Source: Gemmatimonadota bacterium (GTDB lineage: Bacteria > Gemmatimonadota > Gemmatimonadetes > Gemmatimonadales > GWC2-71-9). From it: a stretch of 64,000 bases of DNA. Location of the stretch: contig JANYLJ010000046.1 in assembly GCA_025357945.1 (NCBI GenBank), positions 1 to 64,000 on the forward strand. Reading direction: 5' to 3'. Positions 36,194 through 43,032 of the stretch are shown in pieces. The translations under genes and the position numbers were made by a program. The first letter of the stretch is position 1, and each line of letters starts with the position of its first letter. Under the pieces are notes generated by a model. It was given only the letters and a program-made list of their open reading frames with translations. It searched no databases and was not told the origin of the DNA.

Positions 36194-37815
36194 TGGCGAT
36201 CAAGGGGTCACTCAAGGAAGCATCGCTGGCCGACGTGGTACAGCTGTTGTTCCTGGGACGCCGAACGGGCTGCCTGTCGGTCGCCAGTGATCGCAACTTC
36301 GGTTCGATCTGGTTCGACGAAGGGTGGATCACGTTCGCCGGCATGGTGTCCCGTACCGATCGACTCGGTGAGCGGCTGGTGGCGGCAGGGAAGATCTCGG
36401 TCGAACAGCTCGAGGAAGCGATCGCGTCGCAGGTGGCGATGCCGGGCCGCCGCATCGGCGAGATCCTGGTCCACCTCGGACTGATCACGGCTGGCGAGCT
36501 GGCCGACGAGCTGCGTCGCCAGGTCGAAGAGACGGTGTACACGCTGTTCGCCTGGACGAGCGGCACGTTCTCCTTCGAGGTTGCGTCGCCGACCGACGCA
36601 CCAGACGCGAACCTGCGCCTGAATCCGGAGGGGCTGCTGCTGGAGGGCGCGCGGCGGGTCGACGAGTGGAGCGTGATCGCCAAGAAGATTACGACGGTCG
36701 ATGCGGTCTACGCCTTCGAAGGGGAGCCACGAAGCGCCGCCGACAACAATGCGCATCTCGTCGAGTCCGAACGCCGGGTGCTGCCACTGATCAACGGACT
36801 TAACACCGTCCGCGAGATCGTGGACGGCACTGGACTGAGCGAGTTCGAGGTGTGCCGCGTGCTCTACGGCCTGCTCTCTGCCGGTCGGCTCCGCCGTGTT
36901 GCGACCGCGCCGCCGCCCGCGCCGCGCGAGGATGCTTCGCGCGTCGACGAGCATCGCAATCTCGGCGTCGCCTTTTACCGCACGGGCATGCTGGCTGAGG
37001 CGGAACGCGAGTTTCGTCGCGTCGGGGAGCTGCGGCCCATGGACGGTGTCGCCCCGTTTCATCTCGGCCTGATCGCGTTGCGCCAGGCGCGCTGGAGCGA
37101 CGCGGTCGAGCACTTCGAGCGCGCCGTCGAGCGGGATGGCGCGCGCGTGGCGGTGTTGCACAACCTCGCGCTCGCGCTCGAGGCGGCCGGCCGCCTCGAC
37201 GACGCCGACGCAGCACTGACCAACGCGGTGCAGGCGAACAACCACGACGCCAGGCTGTGGACGGCGTGGGGACTGCTCGCGTTGCGACGCAACGAATCGG
37301 CGCTGGCGCTCGAGCGCTTTGCGCGGGCCCGCGACCTGCTCGGGACCACCACGCCGCCGGCGCGCTGGTTCTGGGGCTGCGGCTGGGCCCAGGGATTGTC
37401 CGAAGCCTGGCCGGATGCGCTGGGCACCGTGCGGGAAGGGGTGGCCGCGTTCCCGGATCACCCCGTCCTGCGGACGACGCTCGGCGTGTTGCTCGAAGGG
37501 ACTGGCGAAGTCGGCGAGGCCGAGGCGCACCTGCGCCACGCCCTCGGCGAAGACCCCACCATTCCACAGATCTCGAAGAACCTCGGCGACCTGCTCTATC
37601 GTGCCGGCCGCTGGGATGAAGCCGAAGAGTCGTACGAACGGGCGGCCAAGATCGCACCAGCTCTCGGTGACGACATCTACTTCAAGCTTGGCAACCTGGC
37701 CTGCCGGCGTGGCGACCTTGCCGCTGCCCGGCAGCGCTGGGAACAGGCCATTCGCCTCAACCCCGAACATGCGCTGGCGCGCGCCAACCTCGCCGGATCG
37801 GGCGTGGCCGCGTGA
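36193..37815 (+). CDS. PATAN (DUF4388) domain and TPR protein
   Basis: A 540-residue protein. The first about 135 residues are a textbook DUF4388/PATAN domain: GSLKEASLADVVQLLFLG, TGCLSV, IWFDEGWITFAG, a helical insertion LGERLVAAGKISVEQLEEAI typical of MshEN-like elements, and LFAWTSGTFSFEV. Residues about 190-240 look like a winged-helix segment (LINGLNTVREIVDGTGLSE). From about 250 to 535 there are eight or so TPR pairs. No transmembrane segment. It overlaps the AAA+ stop by TGATG. Confidence 0.87.
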   Translation: MAIKGSLKEASLADVVQLLFLGRRTGCLSVASDRNFGSIWFDEGWITFAGMVSRTDRLGERLVAAGKISVEQLEEAIASQVAMPGRRIGEILVHLGLITAGELADELRRQVEETVYTLFAWTSGTFSFEVASPTDAPDANLRLNPEGLLLEGARRVDEWSVIAKKITTVDAVYAFEGEPRSAADNNAHLVESERRVLPLINGLNTVREIVDGTGLSEFEVCRVLYGLLSAGRLRRVATAPPPAPREDASRVDEHRNLGVAFYRTGMLAEAEREFRRVGELRPMDGVAPFHLGLIALRQARWSDAVEHFERAVERDGARVAVLHNLALALEAAGRLDDADAALTNAVQANNHDARLWTAWGLLALRRNESALALERFARARDLLGTTTPPARWFWGCGWAQGLSEAWPDALGTVREGVAAFPDHPVLRTTLGVLLEGTGEVGEAEAHLRHALGEDPTIPQISKNLGDLLYRAGRWDEAEESYERAAKIAPALGDDIYFKLGNLACRRGDLAAARQRWEQAIRLNPEHALARANLAGSGVAA

Positions 37816-38648
37816 GCGACGACAGCGTGGCGTCGCTCCGCGCGGAGTTCGAGCGGCTCGAGACGGCACTCCAGGGCCAGGTTGCGGCGGGTGAGCGTAC
37901 CGCGCTCAAGTCGGCGATCGTGGCACTCTTTAAACGGACCGAGACGCGCATCGCGGAAATGACCGCGTTCAAGGAGCGGATCCGCGACCTCGTGGAGGGC
38001 TTCAAGGCATTGCCACAGGCCGCCGCCGTTTCGACCCGCCACGATCATCTCGGCGCGTCGACCCATATCGAGCGCGGGTGGAGCGCCCTCGCGGCGGGCG
38101 ATTGGGCCGTCGCCGAGGCGCAATTGCGCCAGGCGGTGTCGCTCGATGCCACCAGCACGACGGCGCCGGCGCTGCTCAGCTGGGCGCTGATGTACCAAAA
38201 CCGGAACGACGAGGCGCTCCAGCTTTGCCTCCAGGTGCTCCTCGGCGAGCCGGAAAATGGGTTGGCCCGGGTGGCCATCGGGGCGATCTGTCTCCGCAAG
38301 GGTATCGTGGGTGAGGCGATCGAACATCTGTCTCGGGCTGCCGCACGTACGGCAGATGGGCGCGCCGCACTCTACGCAAATTTCTGGCTCGGCGTCGCCT
38401 ACCTGGAGCGCGACATGCAAAGCGACGCGGTGGAGTTCCTGCGACGCGCCGTGACGCAGGGCCCCAATCTCGCCGAAGGGTGGGCGGAACTCGGCCGCGC
38501 ACTCTGGCTGCGCGGGCAGCATGTCGAAGCGCGCGAGGCATGGACGCTCGGGGCGGGGATCCGGCATTCGCCGCACGCCGGACGCTGCCGCGCGTTGCTC
38601 GACACGGTTGCCGGGGGAGGAGTACCGCCACGTTCGCCGTTCGCCTGA
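37812..38648 (+). CDS. Coiled-coil and TPR protein
   Basis: A 278-residue protein. The N-terminal 70 residues form a probable coiled coil (LRAEFERLETALQGQVAAG, ETRIAEMTAFKERIRDLVE), the rest is TPR pairs such as HIERGWSALAAGDWAVAEAQ and LYANFWLGVAYLERDMQSDA. GTG 37812 overlaps the previous stop (GTGA). No export signal. Function unknown; position suggests a scaffold partner of the PATAN-TPR and AAA+ proteins. Confidence 0.78.
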   Translation: MSDDSVASLRAEFERLETALQGQVAAGERTALKSAIVALFKRTETRIAEMTAFKERIRDLVEGFKALPQAAAVSTRHDHLGASTHIERGWSALAAGDWAVAEAQLRQAVSLDATSTTAPALLSWALMYQNRNDEALQLCLQVLLGEPENGLARVAIGAICLRKGIVGEAIEHLSRAAARTADGRAALYANFWLGVAYLERDMQSDAVEFLRRAVTQGPNLAEGWAELGRALWLRGQHVEAREAWTLGAGIRHSPHAGRCRALLDTVAGGGVPPRSPFA

Positions 38649-39559
38649 TCGCGTTGCTGGTGCAGATCGGGAACACTCCGGTGCCGGAGCGACGGATCGA
38701 CGTCGGCGATATCACGGTCTACGCCGATCCGGCGCACGCGGCGTTGGCGACAGGGCTCGCCGAGGCGGCGTCGGTGCCGCATGACTGGCTGGGACTCGGA
38801 CGACTCGATCCCGGGCGGTTGCTGCTGATCGTGGCGAACGACCGCGCCGACTTTGCCCGCTGGTCGCGGGGCCGGCTGCCGAGTTGGGGGGCCGGGGCGG
38901 CGTTTCCTGGCAGTCGGGTAGTGATTATCCGGCTCGATGCCGGGGACCCCTACCAGACGCTGCGACACGAACTGGCGCACGTCGCGTTGCACCGGAAGGT
39001 GCCAGGACGCGTGCCGCTCTGGTTCGACGAAGGTTACGCCGTGCTGGCGGCCGCGGAGTACGGTCGCTTCGCTGCGCTACGACTCAACCTCGCCGTGGCG
39101 ACCGGAACGATCCCGGAACTCCGGGCGCTGGATGGCGCGTTAAGGGGGAGTGACGGTGACGCGGAAACGGCATATGCGCTCGCGGGATCGGCGGTTGCGG
39201 AGTTGGCCCGTCGGAGTCGCAACGGCGACCTGGGCGAGTTGCTGCGACCGCTGGAAGCAGGGGTTCCCTTCGACGCTGCCGTAGCCTCAGCCACCGGGTT
39301 CACGATCGATCGGTTCGAGGAGGTCTGGACCCGATCGGTCCGGCAGCACTACAACTGGCTGGTCTGGTTGGCCACGGGGGGTATGTGGCTGATCGTGACG
39401 ATGGCACTGATGTGGGCGGCGGCGTCCCGGAAGCGTCGCGAGGCGCCGCGTCGAGCGGCCCTCGACGTGGGTTGGCCGCAACCGCCGGAAGATGACGGAA
39501 CGATTACGATTCAAGAAGTTGAGCCACATCAACTTGACCCGTTGGACCCAAGGAGCTAG
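38630..39559 (+). CDS. MA-type metallopeptidase with C-terminal membrane anchor; start uncertain
   Basis: A zinc metallopeptidase-like protein of about 300 residues. The active site is HELAHVAL (H codon at 38966) with the downstream glutamate in WFDEGYAVLAA, the pattern of the peptidase MA family. A transmembrane helix WLVWLATGGMWLIVTMALM lies near the C-terminus, followed by a basic then acidic cytosolic tail. The start is unclear: gggggaggag (38613-38622) is a perfect Shine-Dalgarno, but the codon at proper spacing is ACG 38630, which would give FAVRLIALLVQIGNTP, a signal-peptide-like start. Standard alternatives are CTG 38645, TTG 38654 or GTG 38660. It overlaps the preceding gene and ends the chemosensory run. 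Confidence 0.75.
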   Translation, partial: TFAVRLIALLVQIGNTPVPERRIDVGDITVYADPAHAALATGLAEAASVPHDWLGLGRLDPGRLLLIVANDRADFARWSRGRLPSWGAGAAFPGSRVVIIRLDAGDPYQTLRHELAHVALHRKVPGRVPLWFDEGYAVLAAAEYGRFAALRLNLAVATGTIPELRALDGALRGSDGDAETAYALAGSAVAELARRSRNGDLGELLRPLEAGVPFDAAVASATGFTIDRFEEVWTRSVRQHYNWLVWLATGGMWLIVTMALMWAAASRKRREAPRRAALDVGWPQPPEDDGTITIQEVEPHQLDPLDPRS

Positions 39560-39562
39560 CCT
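39534..39562 (+). promoter_or_regulatory. Sigma-70-type promoter, probably leaderless
   Basis: TTGACC (39534-39539), a 17-nt spacer, and TAGCCT (39557-39562). ATG of the small membrane protein is at 39571, 8 nt after the -10, so transcription would start at or next to the start codon. The aaggag at 39550-39555 is too far from ATG for a ribosome site. It lies in the last codons of the peptidase gene. Confidence 0.6.
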
Positions 39563-39570
39563 GCCACCCT

Positions 39571-39762
39571 ATGCCAGCTACAGCTCCGAGCGGGGACCGT
39601 CCGGCGACCCTCTTCCCACGTCGCAACATGATACTGTTTGCGGCCGCCTTGGTGAGCGTCGTCATTGGCTACGCAGTGCTCAAGAGTGGTTCTCCGGAGC
39701 CCGCATCCGTCTTATTGGTGGTAGGGTACTGTGTGCTGTTGCCGCTGGCGCTCATTGCCTGA
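39571..39762 (+). CDS. Small two-helix membrane protein
   Basis: 63 residues with two hydrophobic helices: MILFAAALVSVVIGYAVLKS (20-39) and SVLLVVGYCVLLPLALIA (46-63). The pattern RRNMILFAAALVSVVIGYAVL followed by a short loop resembles DUF3098-type proteins of Bacteroidota, but similarity cannot be proven from so little. A good promoter (39534-39562) with ATG at the expected transcription start supports it. An internal ATG at codon 20 is possible. Confidence 0.6.
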   Translation: MPATAPSGDRPATLFPRRNMILFAAALVSVVIGYAVLKSGSPEPASVLLVVGYCVLLPLALIA

Positions 39763-39767
39763 GGTCC

Positions 39768-39841
39768 GGGCGAATAACTCAGTTGGTTAGAGTGCCTGCC
39801 TTACACGCAGGATGTCGGGGGTTCGAGTCCCTCTTCGCCCA
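39768..39841 (+). tRNA. tRNA-Val (anticodon UAC)
   Basis: 74 nt with acceptor GGGCGAA/TTCGCCC and discriminator A. The anticodon stem is CCTGC/GCAGG with loop CTTACAC; anticodon TAC at 39802-39804. The T-arm is GGGGGTTCGAGTCCCTC-like with TTCGAGT. The 3' CCA is not encoded (next bases tgg). It reads GUA and, by wobble, other valine codons. Confidence 0.96.
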
Positions 39842-39916
39842 TGGTTGGCGTTTGGGGTTTCCGTTATCGACGACGGCCTCGCGAGTCGGCCGGCTATCAA
39901 TCCGGGGGTTCTAAGG

Positions 39917-41674
39917 ATGTTGCAACAGGCAATTTCGGTGTTGATCCTTTCGGCGGCGGCGGCCGTTTCGCCGGTCTCGGCGCAGGGCGTTCGCGGCACG
40001 ATTTCGGGCAACGCCCCATACGTCGCGCCCGCGACGCGTGTCCTCGTTGCGACGCCATACCCGAGCAGCGGTGCCGACTCCACCAGCGCCGTGATCATCG
40101 GGAGCGCCGTTCGCGACAAACTTGCCAGCAAGATCGGCGGCGACGACTGGTTGGTGATCACGCGCCGGGAGATGAACACGAACTTTCAGACCTGGGGCTA
40201 CAGCCCGGACCAGCTGTTCTCGCCGGAGTCGGCGCGCCAGGTGGCGTCGGCAATGTTGGCGCGCGTGTTCGTGATGACCACGACGTCCAAGGGGCCGGGC
40301 GGCCTTTTCACGGCGTCGATCCGGGTGACCGGGATCGCCGACGACGCCGGCCAGGTTGTCCAGGCAACACAGCTGGCAGGTCAGACGGCGGCGGACTTCG
40401 GCAGCAGGATCGCCGAACAGGTGACGATCATCTTCAAGGCGTATCCCGACGCGAAGAACTGCAAGGACAATCTTGCGGCCAACAAGTCGAAGGCCGCTGA
40501 TGGCGCGAACAAGGCGCTCAGGGTTGTGCCGAATTACGGCTTCGCCGAGTACTGCCTCGGCCTGATCGAGCAGGCGAAGGACTCCGTCGGTTCCGAAGCG
40601 ACCAGGCACTTCAAGAATGCGATCATCGGTGACCCGTTCTCGCTCAAGGCGTTCAACCAGCTTGCGATCATCCACCAGAAGAAGCACGACTCGACCGCCG
40701 TCGTGGCCGATTACCAGCAGATGATCACCATTGCGCCGACGAATCGGCTGCTGGCCGAAGAGGCGGTCAAGATCTTCAAGCAGTACAATCGGCCGGACGC
40801 CGCCGAGCAGGTTGTGGTGGCGCAGATGAAGCTCGATCCCACATCGCCGGATTGGCCGGACCTGTTGGGCAACGCGTGCGCGGCGAGCGCCGCGGGCGAG
40901 CCCGATTCGGCGAAGGCGAGGGTCAAGTTCGCATGCGCGTACACGGCGTTCGTCCAGGAATACACGCTCGACGCTACGCGCGCGGACACCAACTTCTTCC
41001 CGAAGATCGTTTACGTGGCCGGCAATAGCGCCGACTCGTTGCTTTGGGCCAAGCGATGGGCGGCCAAGTACCCGAGCTCGACCGATCCATACAAGCTCGA
41101 GCTGTCGATCTACTCGGATGCCGGCCAGGTCGATTCGGCGCTCACGATCGTCGACGTGTTGAACAGGATCGATCCGACGGATTCACGGCCGGCGCTGGCG
41201 ATCGAGATCGCGCTGCTGAAGGCGAATCGTGTGGACGAGGCCATCAAGCTGGGCGCGTTCTTCCAGAAGAACGGCGATGAGACCAGCAAGAACCAGTATG
41301 CGGGGTTGTTGGTCTCGTTCGCCGATTCCGCAACCAAGCGCACACCGTCGGACGACTCGACGGCGGTGCATCTCGGCCAGGCGGTGGTCGCGTTCAACCC
41401 GCCGAACAAGCTGTACTTCGAGTTCGGCCACTATTTCATTGTTCGCGGTCTTCAGAACGGTTTGGTGGTCATGTCCGCCGCCGCCCGTGCCGACAAGTCG
41501 TGCACCACGGTCAAGCGCTACTCGGCGTTCCTGGACATGCTCGAACCGTCGCTCGTCGTCATATCAGCCAGCTCGAACAGCGGCATCGCCCAGTATGGCG
41601 CGGGGATCATGACGTCGGTCCGGTCCGAACGCAAGGCGATCCCCCAGCTCCAAGGCGTCTTCTGCAAGCCATGA
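39917..41674 (+). CDS. Exported TPR protein of unknown function
   Basis: A 585-residue protein with signal peptide MLQQAISVLILSAAAAVSPV and likely cleavage at SAQ/GV, so periplasmic or outer-membrane side. The first 130 residues after that (RVLVATPY, VIIGSAVRDKLASKIGGDDW, ARQVASAMLARVFVM) resemble a TolB/FlgO-type domain; the rest is TPR pairs. ATG 39917 is chosen because it begins the signal peptide; the open frame before it runs back into the tRNA. The region looks less GC-rich than the enzyme genes. It lies between tRNA-Val and tRNA-Asp. Confidence 0.8.
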   Translation: MLQQAISVLILSAAAAVSPVSAQGVRGTISGNAPYVAPATRVLVATPYPSSGADSTSAVIIGSAVRDKLASKIGGDDWLVITRREMNTNFQTWGYSPDQLFSPESARQVASAMLARVFVMTTTSKGPGGLFTASIRVTGIADDAGQVVQATQLAGQTAADFGSRIAEQVTIIFKAYPDAKNCKDNLAANKSKAADGANKALRVVPNYGFAEYCLGLIEQAKDSVGSEATRHFKNAIIGDPFSLKAFNQLAIIHQKKHDSTAVVADYQQMITIAPTNRLLAEEAVKIFKQYNRPDAAEQVVVAQMKLDPTSPDWPDLLGNACAASAAGEPDSAKARVKFACAYTAFVQEYTLDATRADTNFFPKIVYVAGNSADSLLWAKRWAAKYPSSTDPYKLELSIYSDAGQVDSALTIVDVLNRIDPTDSRPALAIEIALLKANRVDEAIKLGAFFQKNGDETSKNQYAGLLVSFADSATKRTPSDDSTAVHLGQAVVAFNPPNKLYFEFGHYFIVRGLQNGLVVMSAAARADKSCTTVKRYSAFLDMLEPSLVVISASSNSGIAQYGAGIMTSVRSERKAIPQLQGVFCKP

Positions 41675-41723
41675 CCCCTGCCACCAGCGCCCGGACGCGA
41701 TTAGCTTCGCGTCCGGTCGTTGA

Positions 41724-41797
41724 GGGGCTGTAGCTCAGCTGGTTAGAGTGCCGCACTGTCACTGCGGAGGTCGCGGGTTCGAGCCCCGTCAGCCCCG
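41724..41797 (+). tRNA. tRNA-Asp (anticodon GUC)
   Basis: 74 nt: acceptor GGGGCTG/CAGCCCC, discriminator G, D-arm GCTCAGCTGGTTAGAGT, anticodon stem CCGCA/TGCGG with loop CTGTCAC (anticodon GTC, 41758-41760), T-arm GCGGGTTCGAGCCCCGT. CCA not encoded. Followed at once by a terminator-like hairpin. Confidence 0.96.
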
Positions 41798-41801
41798 TGT
41801 C

Positions 41802-41836
41802 CACCCCGTCCGATTCCGGATGGGGTGATCTGTTTT
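41802..41836 (+). terminator. Terminator between tRNA-Asp and the dcw cluster
   Basis: An 11-bp hairpin (41802-41812 with 41817-41827, one G-T pair, 4-nt loop) followed by atctgtttt. It should end the tRNA-Asp transcript, and so separate it from rsmH, whose ATG is only 10 nt further. Confidence 0.65.
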
Positions 41837-41846
41837 CCGGGACCCC

Positions 41847-42761
41847 ATGACCAACGCCGTCCTGCACCAGCCCGTTCTCCTGGCGCCGATCGTCGAGCGG
41901 GCGCTGGGCGCCACGCGGGTGGTGGACGCCACCTTGGGAGATGGCGGCCACGCGGCGGGATTCCTGGCCCAGGGCGCGACGGTGCTCGGGATCGACCGCG
42001 ATCCTGATGCGATCGCCACCGCCCGGGCAAGGCTTGGCGAGGTCGGCGTCCGCTATCTCCAATCGGCGTACGCCGCCGACGCGGCGGTTACCGCGATCGT
42101 CAACTTCCGCCCCGAGTTCATCCTGCTCGACCTCGGTGTGTCGTCACGTCAACTCGACCAGGCCGACCGCGGGTTCACCTTCCGGCCCGGCGCGCCGCTC
42201 GACATGCGCATGGGCCCCGACGCCCCGACGGCGGCGGAGTGGTTGGCGAGCGTGGACGAAGAGGAGCTGACCGACGTGCTGCGCCACTACGCCGACGAGC
42301 CGCGAGCGGTGCGAATGGCGCGCGAATTCCTTCGGCGTCGCGAGAACGCACCATTTATCATGAGCGACGACGTGGTCAACGCCGTCCGGGCGGTACTCGG
42401 TCCGCGCAGCGGTCCGGGCGACTTCGCGCGAATCTTCCAGGCGCTCCGCATCGCGGTGAACGACGAACTGGGTGGCCTCGAACGGGCACTCCCGCTCTTC
42501 CGCACGGCGCTGGGCGATCGCGGAACCCTGGCGGTGATCAGTTATCATTCGGGCGAGGATCGACTGGTGAAAGGCGCGTTCCGTGCCTGGGCGCACGGGT
42601 GCATCTGCCCGCCGGGTTTGCCGCAGTGTATCTGCGGCAAGGAACCGCTCGGAACGGCCGAACCTCGCCGGGCGATCATCCCGCTCGCGGCGGAGATTGC
42701 CGGCAATCCGCGCGCACGCAGTGCCAAGCTCCGCTTCTTCCGAGTCCACCATGCGGGTTAG
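41847..42761 (+). CDS. rsmH: 16S rRNA m4C1402 methyltransferase RsmH (MraW)
   Basis: A 304-residue SAM-dependent methyltransferase, first gene of this division and cell wall cluster. Family blocks: LHQPVLLAPIVERAL, VVDATLGDGGHAAGFL (SAM), FILLDLGVSSRQLDQADRGF, DMRMG, IFQALRIAVNDELGGLERAL and ISYHSGEDRLVKGAF. It ends with CICPPGLPQCICG. The usual mraZ gene is missing upstream. ATG 41847; it overlaps ftsL by 11 nt. Confidence 0.96.
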   Translation: MTNAVLHQPVLLAPIVERALGATRVVDATLGDGGHAAGFLAQGATVLGIDRDPDAIATARARLGEVGVRYLQSAYAADAAVTAIVNFRPEFILLDLGVSSRQLDQADRGFTFRPGAPLDMRMGPDAPTAAEWLASVDEEELTDVLRHYADEPRAVRMAREFLRRRENAPFIMSDDVVNAVRAVLGPRSGPGDFARIFQALRIAVNDELGGLERALPLFRTALGDRGTLAVISYHSGEDRLVKGAFRAWAHGCICPPGLPQCICGKEPLGTAEPRRAIIPLAAEIAGNPRARSAKLRFFRVHHAG

Positions 42762-43032
42762 GGGTCGCTACCTCGTGATTGCCTGGACGGCAGTGTTCCT
42801 CGCTGCCGTCGGCGCAATCGTGTTCCGCACCCGGGCTGGTTTCCGGATGCAGGAGCGCGTCACCGCGCTCAACGACAGTATTCAGGCGGTCGCGGGAATC
42901 CGCGGCGACGTGGAAGCGAAGGTCGCCGCGCTGAAGAGCCTGCCGGTGCTGGCGCCCAAGGCGGCGGCGCTCGGATTGCGCTTCGCCTCCGATACCGAGT
43001 TCCACCTGCTCGCCGTTCCCGTCGCGCACTGA
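42751..43032 (+). CDS. ftsL: FtsL-like cell division protein
   Basis: A 93-residue protein: short basic N-terminus (MRVRGRYLV), one transmembrane helix (about 8-25), then a helix FRMQERVTALNDSIQAVAG that could form the FtsL/B coiled coil. Identity rests on size, layout and position between rsmH and ftsI; FtsL sequence is poorly conserved. ATG 42751 overlaps rsmH. Its stop directly abuts the ftsI start. Confidence 0.78.
   Translation: MRVRGRYLVIAWTAVFLAAVGAIVFRTRAGFRMQERVTALNDSIQAVAGIRGDVEAKVAALKSLPVLAPKAAALGLRFASDTEFHLLAVPVAH

Noticed and set aside
36208-37869. 553-codon minus-strand frame opposite the PATAN-TPR gene
   Set aside because: Antisense shadow; the plus frame has DUF4388 and TPR patterns.
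39812-39916. Upstream extension of the exported TPR gene into tRNA-Val
   Set aside because: The extension overlaps a tRNA and would bury a clean signal peptide that begins at 39917.
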